From positions 1-64,000 of the forward strand of contig CAZMGV010000018.1 of assembly GCA_964565925.1 (NCBI GenBank): a stretch of 64,000 bases of DNA, read 5' to 3'. The position numbers and the translations under genes were made by a program. Shown here piece by piece: positions 43,756 through 52,119 of the stretch; positions within the stretch are counted from its first letter, which is position 1, and each line of letters opens with the position of its first letter. This DNA is from CAZMGV01 sp964565925 (GTDB lineage: Bacteria; JAGRBM01; JAHCIT01). Under the pieces are notes generated by a model. That model was given only the letters and a program-made list of their open reading frames with translations, did not search any database and was not told where the DNA came from.

Positions 43756-44090
43756 CTGAGTCGCTCCTTCTTGTCCGGCAACCTGCTTTACGCCGGACCG
43801 GCCGCCCGAAACCGGGCCTTCTGACCGAAGGCGTCATTGAATACGAACCGAAACGGCTAGGCAACAGCCGGGGGCAACATTCCTGGGGCCGATTTCGGGG
43901 ATTTCCGGACAGAAAACCGGGCCGCTCACCCCGCCGCCGGACGGGCGGCTCCCGTCCGGTTTTGTAAAAATCCCGTAAAAGCAAAAAGCTTAAAATGGCT
44001 GAAAGCGGCACTTTTACACAATTCAAACAGTCATTTGAGGACGTGACAGTTATCATACCGGGCGAATAAATAACCCCATGGAGGGGCCCA
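43756..44090. other. Divergent intergenic region between speA and the desaturase
   Basis: This 335-bp gap contains no gene. The speA side is GC-rich; the desaturase side (about 43965-44075) is A/T-rich and probably holds both promoters. I see no tRNA, riboswitch-like fold or copy of the lipid operator here. Confidence 0.4.
44042..44071 (+). promoter_or_regulatory. Candidate promoter of the desaturase gene
   Basis: GTGACA (44042-44047, 5 of 6 to the -35 consensus) and TAAATA (44066-44071) are 18 bp apart, ending about 20 bp before the start codon. A GGAGGGG ribosome-binding site follows. The resulting leader would be very short, which lowers confidence. Confidence 0.3.
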
Positions 44091-45098
44091 ATGTCCGTTG
44101 AATCCCAGACCGTCCCGAACACCGCCACCCAGACACCCGGCCAGGCCGAAGCGGCCGCCGCAAGCGGAAAGAAACCCGTCAACATCAAGACGCCGGCTTC
44201 CTTCAAGCCGGGCACCATGGCCCACATCATGGCGGTGGTTCCCTTCGCCGTCATGCATATCGTCGCCATCGCCGGCATTATCTACACAGGCTTCTCCTGG
44301 AAGATGCTCGGCGCGGCGATTCTCTTCTATTACGTGCGGATGTTCGGCATCACGGCCGGCTACCACCGCTACTTCTCGCACCGCAGCTTCGAGTGCACGC
44401 GCTGGTTCCAGTTCGTGCTCGCGTTCCTCGGTTCCAGCGCCGCCCAGAAGGGCGTCATCTGGTGGGCCGGCCATCACCGCGACCACCACCGCTATTCCGA
44501 CATGCCGGAAGACATCCACTCGCCGATCCAGCGCGGCTTCTGGTACTCGCACATGGGCTGGATACTCGGCGCCGAATACGACGGCGTGAAATACCAGAAC
44601 ATGAAGGATTTCGAGGCCTACCCCGAGATCCAGTTCATCCAGAAATACTGGCTGATCGCCCCGATCTTCTGGGGCGTGCTGTTTTACCTCGTCGGCGGCG
44701 CGCCGCTCCTTTACTGGGGCTTCTTCTTCTCGACGATTCTCGTCTATCACGGCACGTTCACGATCAACTCGCTGTCCCACGTCTACGGCACGCGCCGCTA
44801 CAAGACCACCGACACGAGCCGCAACAACTGGCTGCTCGCCATCCTCACGATGGGCGAGGGGTGGCACAACAACCACCACTACTACCAGGCGAGCGTCCGC
44901 CAGGGCTTCTTCTGGTACGAAATCGACATGTCGTACATGATCCTCAAGTTCCTGTCGTGGTTCGGGATCGTCTGGAACCTGAAGCTTCCGCCCGAGCGCG
45001 TGCTCCAGCAGAATCTCTACAGCCCGGAAGAGCTGAAGGCCTGGGATCCCAAATCGGTCCTCGTGCCGGCCCCGCAGCCCGCTTCCGGCCTGAACTGA
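44091..45098 (+). CDS. Membrane fatty-acid (acyl-CoA type, Delta9-like) desaturase
   Basis: The product has 335 residues. The three histidine boxes of di-iron membrane desaturases are present: HRYFSH (92-97), HRDHH (129-133) and HNNHH (259-263), with four or more transmembrane helices between them. The spacing matches stearoyl-CoA/acyl-CoA Delta9 desaturases, which need oxygen and an electron donor. The Ala/Thr-rich N-terminus (1-40) is not conserved. A strong GGAGGGG site precedes the ATG and a terminator follows. It could modify products of the megasynthase, but no operon links them. Confidence 0.95.
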   Translation: MSVESQTVPNTATQTPGQAEAAAASGKKPVNIKTPASFKPGTMAHIMAVVPFAVMHIVAIAGIIYTGFSWKMLGAAILFYYVRMFGITAGYHRYFSHRSFECTRWFQFVLAFLGSSAAQKGVIWWAGHHRDHHRYSDMPEDIHSPIQRGFWYSHMGWILGAEYDGVKYQNMKDFEAYPEIQFIQKYWLIAPIFWGVLFYLVGGAPLLYWGFFFSTILVYHGTFTINSLSHVYGTRRYKTTDTSRNNWLLAILTMGEGWHNNHHYYQASVRQGFFWYEIDMSYMILKFLSWFGIVWNLKLPPERVLQQNLYSPEELKAWDPKSVLVPAPQPASGLN

Positions 45099-45118
45099 AC
45101 CCGCACATTGATAACAAG

Positions 45119-45146
45119 ACGGGCGGCCATCTGGCCGCCCGTTTTT
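45119..45146 (+). terminator. Intrinsic terminator after the desaturase
   Basis: ACGGGCGGCC-ATCT-GGCCGCCCGT is a perfect 10-bp stem followed by a run of five T, 21 bp past the desaturase stop and just before the convergent TPR gene. Confidence 0.92.
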
Positions 45147-45167
45147 CGTTGGCGCCGGAAAACGAAG

Positions 45168-45884
45168 TTACTTCTTCGCCTTCGCCTCGTCGGCCATCCG
45201 CTTGTACAGAAGCGCTTCCTTGTGCTTGGGGTCGAACTTCAGCACGGCATCGGCCGCCTTGGCCGACTCGACATACTCGCCCGCCGCATAGAGCGACACG
45301 GCCAGGTTCAGCGACGCCAGGTGGTAGTTGGGGTTGAGCCCCTGGGCGACCCGGAGCTGTTCGATGGAGCGGGTGATCTCGCCGTGCTCGCGCAGTGCGA
45401 TGCCGAGCTTGGTCTGCAGATCGACGAACATGGGCCGCAGGCGGACCGCCTTTTCGTACTCCTCGATCGCCGGGCCGTATTCGCCCAGACTCCGGTACAC
45501 GTCGCCCAGTTCGCCGTGCATGTTGGCGAGCTTGGACAGCACCAGCGGATCGAGCCGTCCCTGCCCGCTCTTGGACGCCGTCTTGAGCGTGTTCTGGTAG
45601 ACGTCGTGGGCGCGCTGGTAGTGGCCCAGGTCGTTCAGGATCACGGTCAGGTTGAGCGCCGCTTCCATGTAGTTCGGATTAATCTCGAGCGACTGTTCCA
45701 GGTATTTGACGGCCTGCTCGAACTTCCCCTTGGAATGAGAAATCACGCCCAGCATGTAGAATACGTCGGCGAACTTCCGGCTCGTCTTCAGCACACTTTC
45801 CAGCAGCGGCTCCGCTTCGTCGTATTTCTTGACGTCGAAGAGGGCCTTCGCCTGAAGGTGCTGGGATTTGGTATCTGCGTCCAT
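45168..45884 (-). CDS. Tetratricopeptide-repeat protein
   Basis: The product has 238 residues made almost wholly of TPR helices, about five to six units, for example 'ADVFYMLGVISHSKGKFEQAVKYLEQSLEINP' type segments at about 40-70 and 'YHLASLNLAVSLYAAGEYVESAKAADAVLKFDP' near the C-terminus. There is no signal peptide or membrane segment, so it is probably a cytoplasmic protein-interaction scaffold. ATG 45884 is chosen because AGGA lies upstream at usual spacing. The BamD-like gene is upstream on the same strand, 74 bp away. Confidence 0.85.
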   Translation of the reverse strand: MDADTKSQHLQAKALFDVKKYDEAEPLLESVLKTSRKFADVFYMLGVISHSKGKFEQAVKYLEQSLEINPNYMEAALNLTVILNDLGHYQRAHDVYQNTLKTASKSGQGRLDPLVLSKLANMHGELGDVYRSLGEYGPAIEEYEKAVRLRPMFVDLQTKLGIALREHGEITRSIEQLRVAQGLNPNYHLASLNLAVSLYAAGEYVESAKAADAVLKFDPKHKEALLYKRMADEAKAKK

Positions 45885-45958
45885 GGGCATATCCTATAGC
45901 GGATATTCGCCCGATCAAAGCCCCTTGAGAGGCGCCTTCGGGGACTGCCCCGCTCGCG

Positions 45959-47329
45959 TCAGTTGGCCGGAACGGTGGATGGGGCTGGCGTCGAAGCGGG
46001 AGCCGGGCCGGCTCCATCGGCCGGCTGCGCTGCCGGCTCCGCTGCCGGCTGCACCGTCGGCTGTACTGGCGAAAGCGGCGGGGCCTCGATCAGGTCCAGG
46101 ATCGCGATCCGGATCTTCACGTCGCGCTTCACCCGCTCTTCGGTCGCGTCGGCGTTGGGGTACGCCAGAAACAGCAGGTAAGCGTCCGCGAACTTCACGT
46201 CGTCGGGGTTACGGAACGCCGTGGCCGGCGCGGATAGCGCCTTCTGGAAATACGACCGGGCTCCGGCATAGTCCCCCAGGGCCTCAGCCGACAGGCCGAG
46301 CCGGTAGAGCGACCAGCCGACCAGCGGATGATCGGGGTAGAGATCGATCAGGCCCTTGTACCGGTTGATGGCCGCCCGATAGAGGCTCCGGCGGTAGTAG
46401 AAATCGGCCACGAACACTTCCTGCTCGCCGAGCTGGAGGTTCACCCGCTGGGCCTCTCCGCCGGCCCCCAGGGCTTCCGGCGATCCGCCGTAGTCCCGCT
46501 GGAGCGTATCGTAGGCGTCCTTGGCGTTCAGCGACGCCGCCGGATCGCGGTCAACGGCCAGCATCTCGTGCGAATAGCAGCTCGCCCGGCGGAGCTGCGC
46601 GTAGGCGGCTTCCTCGCGGAACGTCGGATGGTTCTTGATGAACTCCTCGTAGTAGACGAGCGCTTCGGTGTACTGCTCGTCGTCATAGTAGGTGTCGGCG
46701 ATCCGGAGCAGCGACAGGGGCGCTTCCTTGGAGACCGGGTATTTCGAACGGATATCCTGGAAATACCGGCGGGTGTCCTCCCCGTCGTAGGACCAGTGTG
46801 CCCAGGGGTTCTCGCCCCACTGCCATCCGGCCGGGTTCCACTTCACCCCCTGGCGGCGGAACTCGATCCGCTCCATCCCATTCGCATAAAGCTTGTCCGG
46901 AGTGAGCATCTTCTCGGCACTGGCATCGCGGCGCGATTTCGCCTGATCCAGCTCCGCCTGGTGGGCGGGATAGGAAACCAGGTTGCCGATAAATTCATCG
47001 TAATAAGCGACCGCCTCCTCGTAGTTCTTTTCGAGGTAGTAGGTGTCGGCGATTCTCAGGGTCGCGAGCGGGGCAAGGTTCGAGGCCGGATACCGCTTGC
47101 GGAGCTGGATAAAATAGCCGCGGGTAAAGTCGATATCCCTGAACCACGCGGACGGGGTGAGGGCGGCGTGCTTCGCATAGTCCTCGTGCGCGGCCAGTCT
47201 GCGCATCCCCTTGTCGTAGAGCTGTTCGTCCGTGGCGGTTTCCTGGAACGACTTGCTGGCGCAGGCCGATAATGACTGGGCAGTCAGAATTGCCGCCAGA
47301 AAGATCCAAACTGAACGTCTGCGAGCCAC
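45959..47329 (-). CDS. BamD-like outer-membrane assembly lipoprotein with duplicated unit
   Basis: The product has 456 residues. The signal peptide ends in lipobox LSAC (Cys23). Two copies of a BamD-type TPR unit follow: residues about 35-118 and 145-235 share LYxxGMxR, a Trp-containing turn, and LRIADTYY-xx-x-Y-xEA-x-YYxEFI. Further TPRs and a Pro/Ala tail (about 420-456) come after. Classical BamD is about 245 residues with one such unit. It would help insert beta-barrel proteins, or it is a relative adapted to another lipoprotein role. The assignment to true BamD is not certain. Confidence 0.72.
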   Translation of the reverse strand: MARRRSVWIFLAAILTAQSLSACASKSFQETATDEQLYDKGMRRLAAHEDYAKHAALTPSAWFRDIDFTRGYFIQLRKRYPASNLAPLATLRIADTYYLEKNYEEAVAYYDEFIGNLVSYPAHQAELDQAKSRRDASAEKMLTPDKLYANGMERIEFRRQGVKWNPAGWQWGENPWAHWSYDGEDTRRYFQDIRSKYPVSKEAPLSLLRIADTYYDDEQYTEALVYYEEFIKNHPTFREEAAYAQLRRASCYSHEMLAVDRDPAASLNAKDAYDTLQRDYGGSPEALGAGGEAQRVNLQLGEQEVFVADFYYRRSLYRAAINRYKGLIDLYPDHPLVGWSLYRLGLSAEALGDYAGARSYFQKALSAPATAFRNPDDVKFADAYLLFLAYPNADATEERVKRDVKIRIAILDLIEAPPLSPVQPTVQPAAEPAAQPADGAGPAPASTPAPSTVPAN

Positions 47330-47453
47330 CGGATACAGGTTCTCCCGGGCGTTCTAGTAACGCCTCTCCGGGCGCGTGGCAAACCATGATTTTTTCCTGT
47401 TCATCGGTTTGAATGGCGTTCACACTTGCAGCCCGGAGCCCGGCTGGTACACG

Positions 47454-47473
47454 CTGAATGAACCATCATTCAG
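47454..47473. promoter_or_regulatory. FadR (TetR-type)-like operator upstream of the AtuA-like gene
   Basis: CTGAATGA-ACCA-TCATTCAG has 8-bp perfect arms. The arms TGAATGA/TCATTCA equal those of the operator bound by Bacillus FadR, a TetR-family regulator released by long-chain acyl-CoA. It lies 51 bp before the start at 47525. A second small stem (CGGGCGG-TTA-CCGCCCG, 47477-47493) follows within the leader. No TetR gene is in the window. Confidence 0.55.
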
Positions 47474-47524
47474 TTTCGGGCGGTTACCGCCCGGACTGGA
47501 TTCCAACCGAATGAGGATACTGCC

Positions 47525-49291
47525 ATGACCGACAAGCTAATCATCGCCAACTGCAGCGGCTTCTACGGCGACCGCCTCTCGGCCGCCCGCGAAATGGTCC
47601 AGGGCGGGCCGATCGACGTGCTCACGGGCGACTACCTCGCCGAACTGACGATGGCGATTCTCTTCAAGAACAAGATCAAGAATCCCAAGGCCGGTTACGC
47701 GGGCACCTTCCTGAAGCAGATGGAAGAGGTGATGGGCGAATGCCTGCAGAAGAAGATCCGGGTGGTGACGAACGCCGGCGGTCTCAACCCCCGCGGCATG
47801 GCCGAAGAGCTCGAAGCCATGGCGGCGCGGCTGGGACTCAAGCCGAAGATCGCTTTCATCGAAGGCGACGACCTGATCCGCCGCCTGCCGGAACTCTACG
47901 CCCAGGGCGAAACCCTCACCCACATGGACAAGGGCGGCTCGCTCAAGGATGCGAAGGTGAACACCGTCACCGCGAACGCCTACCTGGGCGGCTGGGGAAT
48001 CTGCGAAGCGCTCAAGCGCGGCGCCGACATCGTCGTCACGGGCCGCGTGACCGACGCGGCCGTGGTTGTGGGACCGGCGGCCTGGAAGTTCAACTGGAAA
48101 CGCGACGACTGGGACAAGCTGGCCGGTGCGGTCGCCGCCGGGCACATCATTGAGTGCGGCGCGCAGGCGACGGGCGGCAACTACTCGTTCATCGACGAAG
48201 TACCTGAATACAAACGGATCGGGTTCCCCCTCTGCGAGATGCACGAGGACGGATCGTTCGTCATTTCCAAGCACCCCGGCACGGGCGGGCTCGTCTCGGT
48301 GGGCACCGTCACGTCGCAGCTCATGTACGAAATCCAGGGACCGCGTTACTTCAATCCGGACGTGATCGCCCGGTTCGACACGATGACCGTGACGCAGGAA
48401 GGCCCCGACCGCGTGCTCGTGAAGGGCACGAAGGGCGAGCCGCCGCCCCCCACGACGAAAGTGTGCGTGAACAACCTCGGGCCGTTCCGCAATTCGATGA
48501 CGGTGCTGCTCACCGGCCTCGACATCGAGAAGAAGGCGAAGATCGTCGAGGAGTCGTTCTTCGACGCCGTGGGCGGCCGCGACCAGTTCCAGAAGGTCGT
48601 CGTGCAGCTGCTCAGGACGAACCACGAAAACCCGGATACGAACGAGCAGGCGTTCGCCTACCTGCGGATCAACGTCATCGACCCCAATCCGAAGAAGGTC
48701 GGCAAGGCGTTTTCGTCCAAGGTGGTCGAGCAGGCGCTGGCCAGCATTCCCGGTTTCACGATGACCTCTCCGCCGGGCGACGAGATGCCCACGGTCGTCT
48801 ACTGGCCGGCCCTCGTTTCGAGCGACAAGATCCGGCAGAAGGTGTTTGTCGGCGGCGAAGAGCTGAACATCGAGGCGGTGCAGACCCCGTCGAACCCGCC
48901 GGAGATCAAGCCGCTGGCGGTCACCGTGCCTGCGGCGCCCAAAGGAAAGACCGTGAAGAAACCGCTCGGCCGCGCGTTCGGCACCCGCTCGGGCGACAAG
49001 GGCGGCAACGCGAACGTCGGCATCTGGGGCAGGAATCCGGAAGGGTACGCCTTCCTCAAGGAGTTCCTGACCGTGGACCGGCTGAAGCAGATCCTTCCCG
49101 ACACGGCCTCGTTCGAGATCGACCGGTACGAACTGCCCAATCTCCACGCGCTCAATTTCAACATCAAGGGAATTCTGGGCGAAGGCGTGGCTTCATCGAC
49201 CCGCATGGACCCGCAGGCGAAAACGCTGGGCGAATACCTGCGCGCGAAAGTGGTGGAGCTGCCGGAGAATATTCTCGTCCAGAAGGACTGA
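47525..49291 (+). CDS. AtuA-family (DUF1446) protein, acyclic terpene/acyl-CoA catabolism
   Basis: The product has 588 residues. Residues 1 to about 455 match the AtuA core (NCSGFYGDR, 'GGPIDVLTGDYLAELTMAIL', TGRVTDAAVVVGP, GGNYSFIDE), and the last ~110 residues ('GRAFGTRSGDKGGNANVGIW' onward) form the small AtuA-like C-terminal domain often encoded separately. AtuA is needed for citronellol/geraniol breakdown in Pseudomonas, but its biochemical role is unknown. The FadR-like operator upstream fits a role in acyl-CoA catabolism. Confidence 0.88.
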   Translation: MTDKLIIANCSGFYGDRLSAAREMVQGGPIDVLTGDYLAELTMAILFKNKIKNPKAGYAGTFLKQMEEVMGECLQKKIRVVTNAGGLNPRGMAEELEAMAARLGLKPKIAFIEGDDLIRRLPELYAQGETLTHMDKGGSLKDAKVNTVTANAYLGGWGICEALKRGADIVVTGRVTDAAVVVGPAAWKFNWKRDDWDKLAGAVAAGHIIECGAQATGGNYSFIDEVPEYKRIGFPLCEMHEDGSFVISKHPGTGGLVSVGTVTSQLMYEIQGPRYFNPDVIARFDTMTVTQEGPDRVLVKGTKGEPPPPTTKVCVNNLGPFRNSMTVLLTGLDIEKKAKIVEESFFDAVGGRDQFQKVVVQLLRTNHENPDTNEQAFAYLRINVIDPNPKKVGKAFSSKVVEQALASIPGFTMTSPPGDEMPTVVYWPALVSSDKIRQKVFVGGEELNIEAVQTPSNPPEIKPLAVTVPAAPKGKTVKKPLGRAFGTRSGDKGGNANVGIWGRNPEGYAFLKEFLTVDRLKQILPDTASFEIDRYELPNLHALNFNIKGILGEGVASSTRMDPQAKTLGEYLRAKVVELPENILVQKD

Positions 49292-49295
49292 GAAC

Positions 49296-50396
49296 CTAGT
49301 CCTCCAGGTCGTCGTCTTCCCCGGATTCGTCCCCTGAACCGCCACCCGGAACCTCCGGTGGCGGTTCCGTTTCAGGATTCCTGTCGCCAGACATTTCGTT
49401 TCCGGCGCTTTCATCGGCGGTCGCCGCTTCGGCCTCCCGCAGATCGGCCTCCATCATCGCCCGGAGTTCATCGAACGAGAGCCCCCGGGACGGCGGTTTG
49501 CCCGCCGGTCTGGGAGCGGCTTCGTCCTCCGGTGCACCGGCGGCCTTCGGGCCCTTCTTCCGCAACCCCTTGATCTGCGGGTCCGGGTAGCCCCTACGCT
49601 CGAACTCGATCGTCACGATCCGGATCAGCGTGTGATCCTTGTGGTGGAACCGGACGAACTCCAGAAGGTCCTGGCGGGTGATTTCCTGCGCCAGATCGCG
49701 GCGGATGTTCACCTCAAGGCTGCGGTTGCGGAACAGCGCCCGGCGAACGTTGTACCGGGCGCCCCAGTCGGCGTGACCGAGCACCAGTTCCAGGGCTCTG
49801 GGGTCCCATTCACCGTTCGAGATGGCGATCTCGAGCGCCTTCTCCGTGAGCCTCGGGTTACCGAGCGCCGCCTCCACGACGAAACGGTGCGGGTTGCCCT
49901 TGAGCATCACTTCCAGAACGGTCGCCGTCGTCTTGCGGGCGAGCGTGATCCGCTGGCCGATCGGCATGACCTTGAGCCGGTCCTGAAGCACCCGCTCGAT
50001 CACGACCAGAACGTCCCGCGTGACATAGGGGCTGTTGGCCACGTCGCACAGGCTGAAGGCGCTCAGGCTGCGCAGCACCGGATGGACGATCGTAAGCGGT
50101 GTCTTGGGGTTCTTGGCCAGCGCCACTCGCACAGCCTGCGATTTCCACCAGTAGTCCAGCGTCTGGATCCGGGTGAACACACGGGCATTGAGATCCCGGC
50201 GCTCCAGGAATTTCACGCGCTGGACCAGCGACAGGTTTTCGTTCTCGACGACGGCCAGCGTCACATCCGGGTCGCGGTGATGCACGAACACCCACGCCGC
50301 GTCTCCAGTGACGGTCCGGGCGCGCTCGATCAGCTGCGCCTTCGCTCCCTGCGGAACGTCGGGACTGCCGGCGGAGGGTTGTGATTCGTTACTCAA
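49296..50396 (-). CDS. Alpha-solenoid (HEAT/LRV-like) protein with acidic tail
   Basis: The product has 366 residues. Residues about 20-265 are helical pairs of the leucine-rich-variant/HEAT kind, with repeating 'VALAKNPKTPLTIVHPVL' and 'AALGNPRLTEKALEIAI' phrases. Residues 266-366 are low-complexity and end in a run of Asp, Glu and Gly. There is no signal peptide or membrane segment. Such solenoids bind proteins or iron-sulfur clusters, but the Cys content here is too low for a cluster. The convergent AtuA-like gene ends 4 bp away. Confidence 0.7.
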   Translation of the reverse strand: MSNESQPSAGSPDVPQGAKAQLIERARTVTGDAAWVFVHHRDPDVTLAVVENENLSLVQRVKFLERRDLNARVFTRIQTLDYWWKSQAVRVALAKNPKTPLTIVHPVLRSLSAFSLCDVANSPYVTRDVLVVIERVLQDRLKVMPIGQRITLARKTTATVLEVMLKGNPHRFVVEAALGNPRLTEKALEIAISNGEWDPRALELVLGHADWGARYNVRRALFRNRSLEVNIRRDLAQEITRQDLLEFVRFHHKDHTLIRIVTIEFERRGYPDPQIKGLRKKGPKAAGAPEDEAAPRPAGKPPSRGLSFDELRAMMEADLREAEAATADESAGNEMSGDRNPETEPPPEVPGGGSGDESGEDDDLED

Positions 50397-50470
50397 GTTA
50401 ACAGATATTAAATCGTCCGGAGCGGTTCGTCATGTCGGCACCGCGCTGCCGATCGGCTAGACTGTTTTCC

Positions 50471-50971
50471 ATGTTTATTCATTCCGTACAGTCCGTCCGG
50501 GCCCGGCTGGGGTCCTTATCCAGAGTGCTTCCCTGCGCCGCGGCCCTGCTGCTGCCGTCCTGCGGCTCCGGTTCGATCCCCGACTTCTCGATCGAGACGG
50601 GCGAGGACGTCGTGGAACTTCAGGCCGTCACCGGCGCGAAGGCCTTCGTCGACGTGACACTGGTGCCCAACGGTTACGAAGGCGCCGTCCAGTCGGGCCT
50701 CGAAAGCCACTCGGTCGACGATCTGCCGCCGGGAATCGGAGTTCTGGCGATCTGTCCGTCGAGCGGCCCCGAGACAGGCTGCGATGTAACGGTGGATACC
50801 ACCATGGATACCGATACTCCCGATCTGCAGGCGAGACTCGGCCTTTACGTAACTTCCGATGCGACCCTGGTTCCGGGTGCCGAATATCCCGTCACTGTTG
50901 CCGCCGCCGTCGCCGGAACGGGAGCCCATCCGGTCACCGCCCAGTTTACGCTCAGACTCATTGCGCCTTAA
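50471..50971 (+). CDS. Lipoprotein of unknown function
   Basis: From ATG 50471 the product has 166 residues. A long basic N-region (HSVQSVRARLGSLSR) and hydrophobic core end in the lipobox LLPSC. The mature part is beta-rich with several Asp/Thr runs (VDTTMDTDTPD). The longer frame from 50432 would put the signal peptide too far in. It is 18 bp upstream of another hypothetical gene, probably in one operon. Confidence 0.65.
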   Translation: MFIHSVQSVRARLGSLSRVLPCAAALLLPSCGSGSIPDFSIETGEDVVELQAVTGAKAFVDVTLVPNGYEGAVQSGLESHSVDDLPPGIGVLAICPSSGPETGCDVTVDTTMDTDTPDLQARLGLYVTSDATLVPGAEYPVTVAAAVAGTGAHPVTAQFTLRLIAP

Positions 50972-50989
50972 ACTCCGGAAATAGCCGTC

Positions 50990-51598
50990 ATGGACAACAG
51001 CAAATCGAAAGTCATCATCCTGGGATCGGTCGCACTGGGCGCCCTGCTGATCGTCGGCATGGGCGTGCTGATGTTCGGCAAAGACCCGACTGCCACGCCG
51101 CGCCCTGCGCAGGTAACCGGCGACGGGAAACCGGCCGAAGCGTCCCTCCCCGACGTGAAATCAGGCCCGGCTCAAAAGCCCGCTGACAACGCCGCGGCTG
51201 GAGCCAAACCGGCGGCCCCGGCGGCGACTCCGTCCGCCGCAAAGCTGGGGGTGCAGGCACCGCGCGAGGTGGACCTGGAGCCGAAGGCCGGCGAACCGGT
51301 CCAGCCCGCACCGACCTCCTCGGGACTGACCGCCCAGGAGCAGTGGAACAACGAACGCAACGGTTACACGATCCAGTTCCAGGAAAAGCTGAATGAACTG
51401 GAGTACCGCCGCGTGCTGGTCGCCAACGGGATGCCGATCGAGCGCGCCCGTCACGAGGCGCTGATCACGCTCTACAAGGACAGCATCACGAACATGCAGA
51501 GCGGAGAAGCGACCAACCTCGCCGCCGAGGTCAAACGGGTGCAGGAGGAAGAGAAGCAGATCATGCGCGGCGCCCGGGATTCGCAGCTCCACCCCTAG
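50990..51598 (+). CDS. Single-pass membrane protein with Pro/Ala linker and coiled coil
   Basis: The product has 202 residues: a cytoplasmic N-terminus, one transmembrane helix (about 8-29), a Pro/Ala-rich linker (about 33-115) and a charged helical domain ('AQEQWNNERNGYTIQFQEKLNELEYRRVLVANG' to 'KRVQEEEKQIMRG') likely to be coiled coil in the periplasm. The layout of anchor, Pro-rich spacer and helix resembles periplasm-spanning linkers of the TonB/TolA type, but no such motif is present. The function is unknown. Confidence 0.65.
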   Translation: MDNSKSKVIILGSVALGALLIVGMGVLMFGKDPTATPRPAQVTGDGKPAEASLPDVKSGPAQKPADNAAAGAKPAAPAATPSAAKLGVQAPREVDLEPKAGEPVQPAPTSSGLTAQEQWNNERNGYTIQFQEKLNELEYRRVLVANGMPIERARHEALITLYKDSITNMQSGEATNLAAEVKRVQEEEKQIMRGARDSQLHP

Positions 51599-51746
51599 AC
51601 CCGATTCCGGGTGCCGGGCAGGACCTTCAGAGGGCATCGCTCCGGCCAGTCCGAACATCGGCAATATTCATCCATATAGTTGATATCACTGGGGTATTCC
51701 GGATTTAGTTTCCCGGAACCCCGCCCGGTTTATGACTTAAATCAAT

Positions 51747-51776
51747 TTGACTTTCGTTTTCAAAATCAACCATCAT
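51747..51776 (+). promoter_or_regulatory. Candidate promoter and overlapping palindrome of feoAB
   Basis: TTGACT (51747-51752) and CATCAT (51771-51776) are 18 bp apart. Within the spacer, TTGACTTT-N7-AAAATCAA forms an inverted repeat with one mismatch, placed where an iron-responsive repressor would act. It does not match the classical Fur 19-mer closely. Another AAATCAA lies just upstream (51739-51745). Confidence 0.35.
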
Positions 51777-51829
51777 GCAGATGGACGGAGCCGCCCGTTT
51801 TGGCCGGGCTCCGTGGTGGTGAGGTGAGC

Positions 51830-52069
51830 ATGAATGCGAGCGAAAGCCTGACGCTGGCCGGCCTTGGGCAGGACGAGGAAGGTGTCGTCGTCTGTGTGGC
51901 CGGTTCGGGGCGGGATTCGGTCCGGCTGATGGAGCTGGGGCTGGTTCCGGGAGCCCCCGTACGGGTGCTGAATTCCGGATCGCTGCGCCTGCTTGCCCTG
52001 CACGGCGGCCGGTTCGGAATCTCTCACGACCTCGCCGCTTCGGTCCGCGTGCGCCGCGTGGCTCACTGA
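51830..52069 (+). CDS. feoA: Ferrous iron transport protein A
   Basis: The product has 79 residues, an SH3-like beta barrel that assists FeoB. Typical features are SVRLMELGLVPGAPVRVL (the 'L.dlGl.pG..v.v' signature) and LLALHGGRFGISHDLAASVRV. I chose ATG 51830, with GAGGTG just upstream, because the longer frame adds 50 residues with no family match. feoB starts 50 bp downstream. A candidate promoter lies at 51747-51776. Confidence 0.88.
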   Translation: MNASESLTLAGLGQDEEGVVVCVAGSGRDSVRLMELGLVPGAPVRVLNSGSLRLLALHGGRFGISHDLAASVRVRRVAH

Positions 52070-52119
52070 ACTCCGCCCCTTGCACCCTCGAATGCCGGAC
52101 GCTCCCGCCGGGAGAATGA

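Noticed and set aside
41887..43824. 645-residue plus-strand frame
   Set aside because: Antisense to speA, which is intact on the minus strand; no domain pattern in the plus-strand product.
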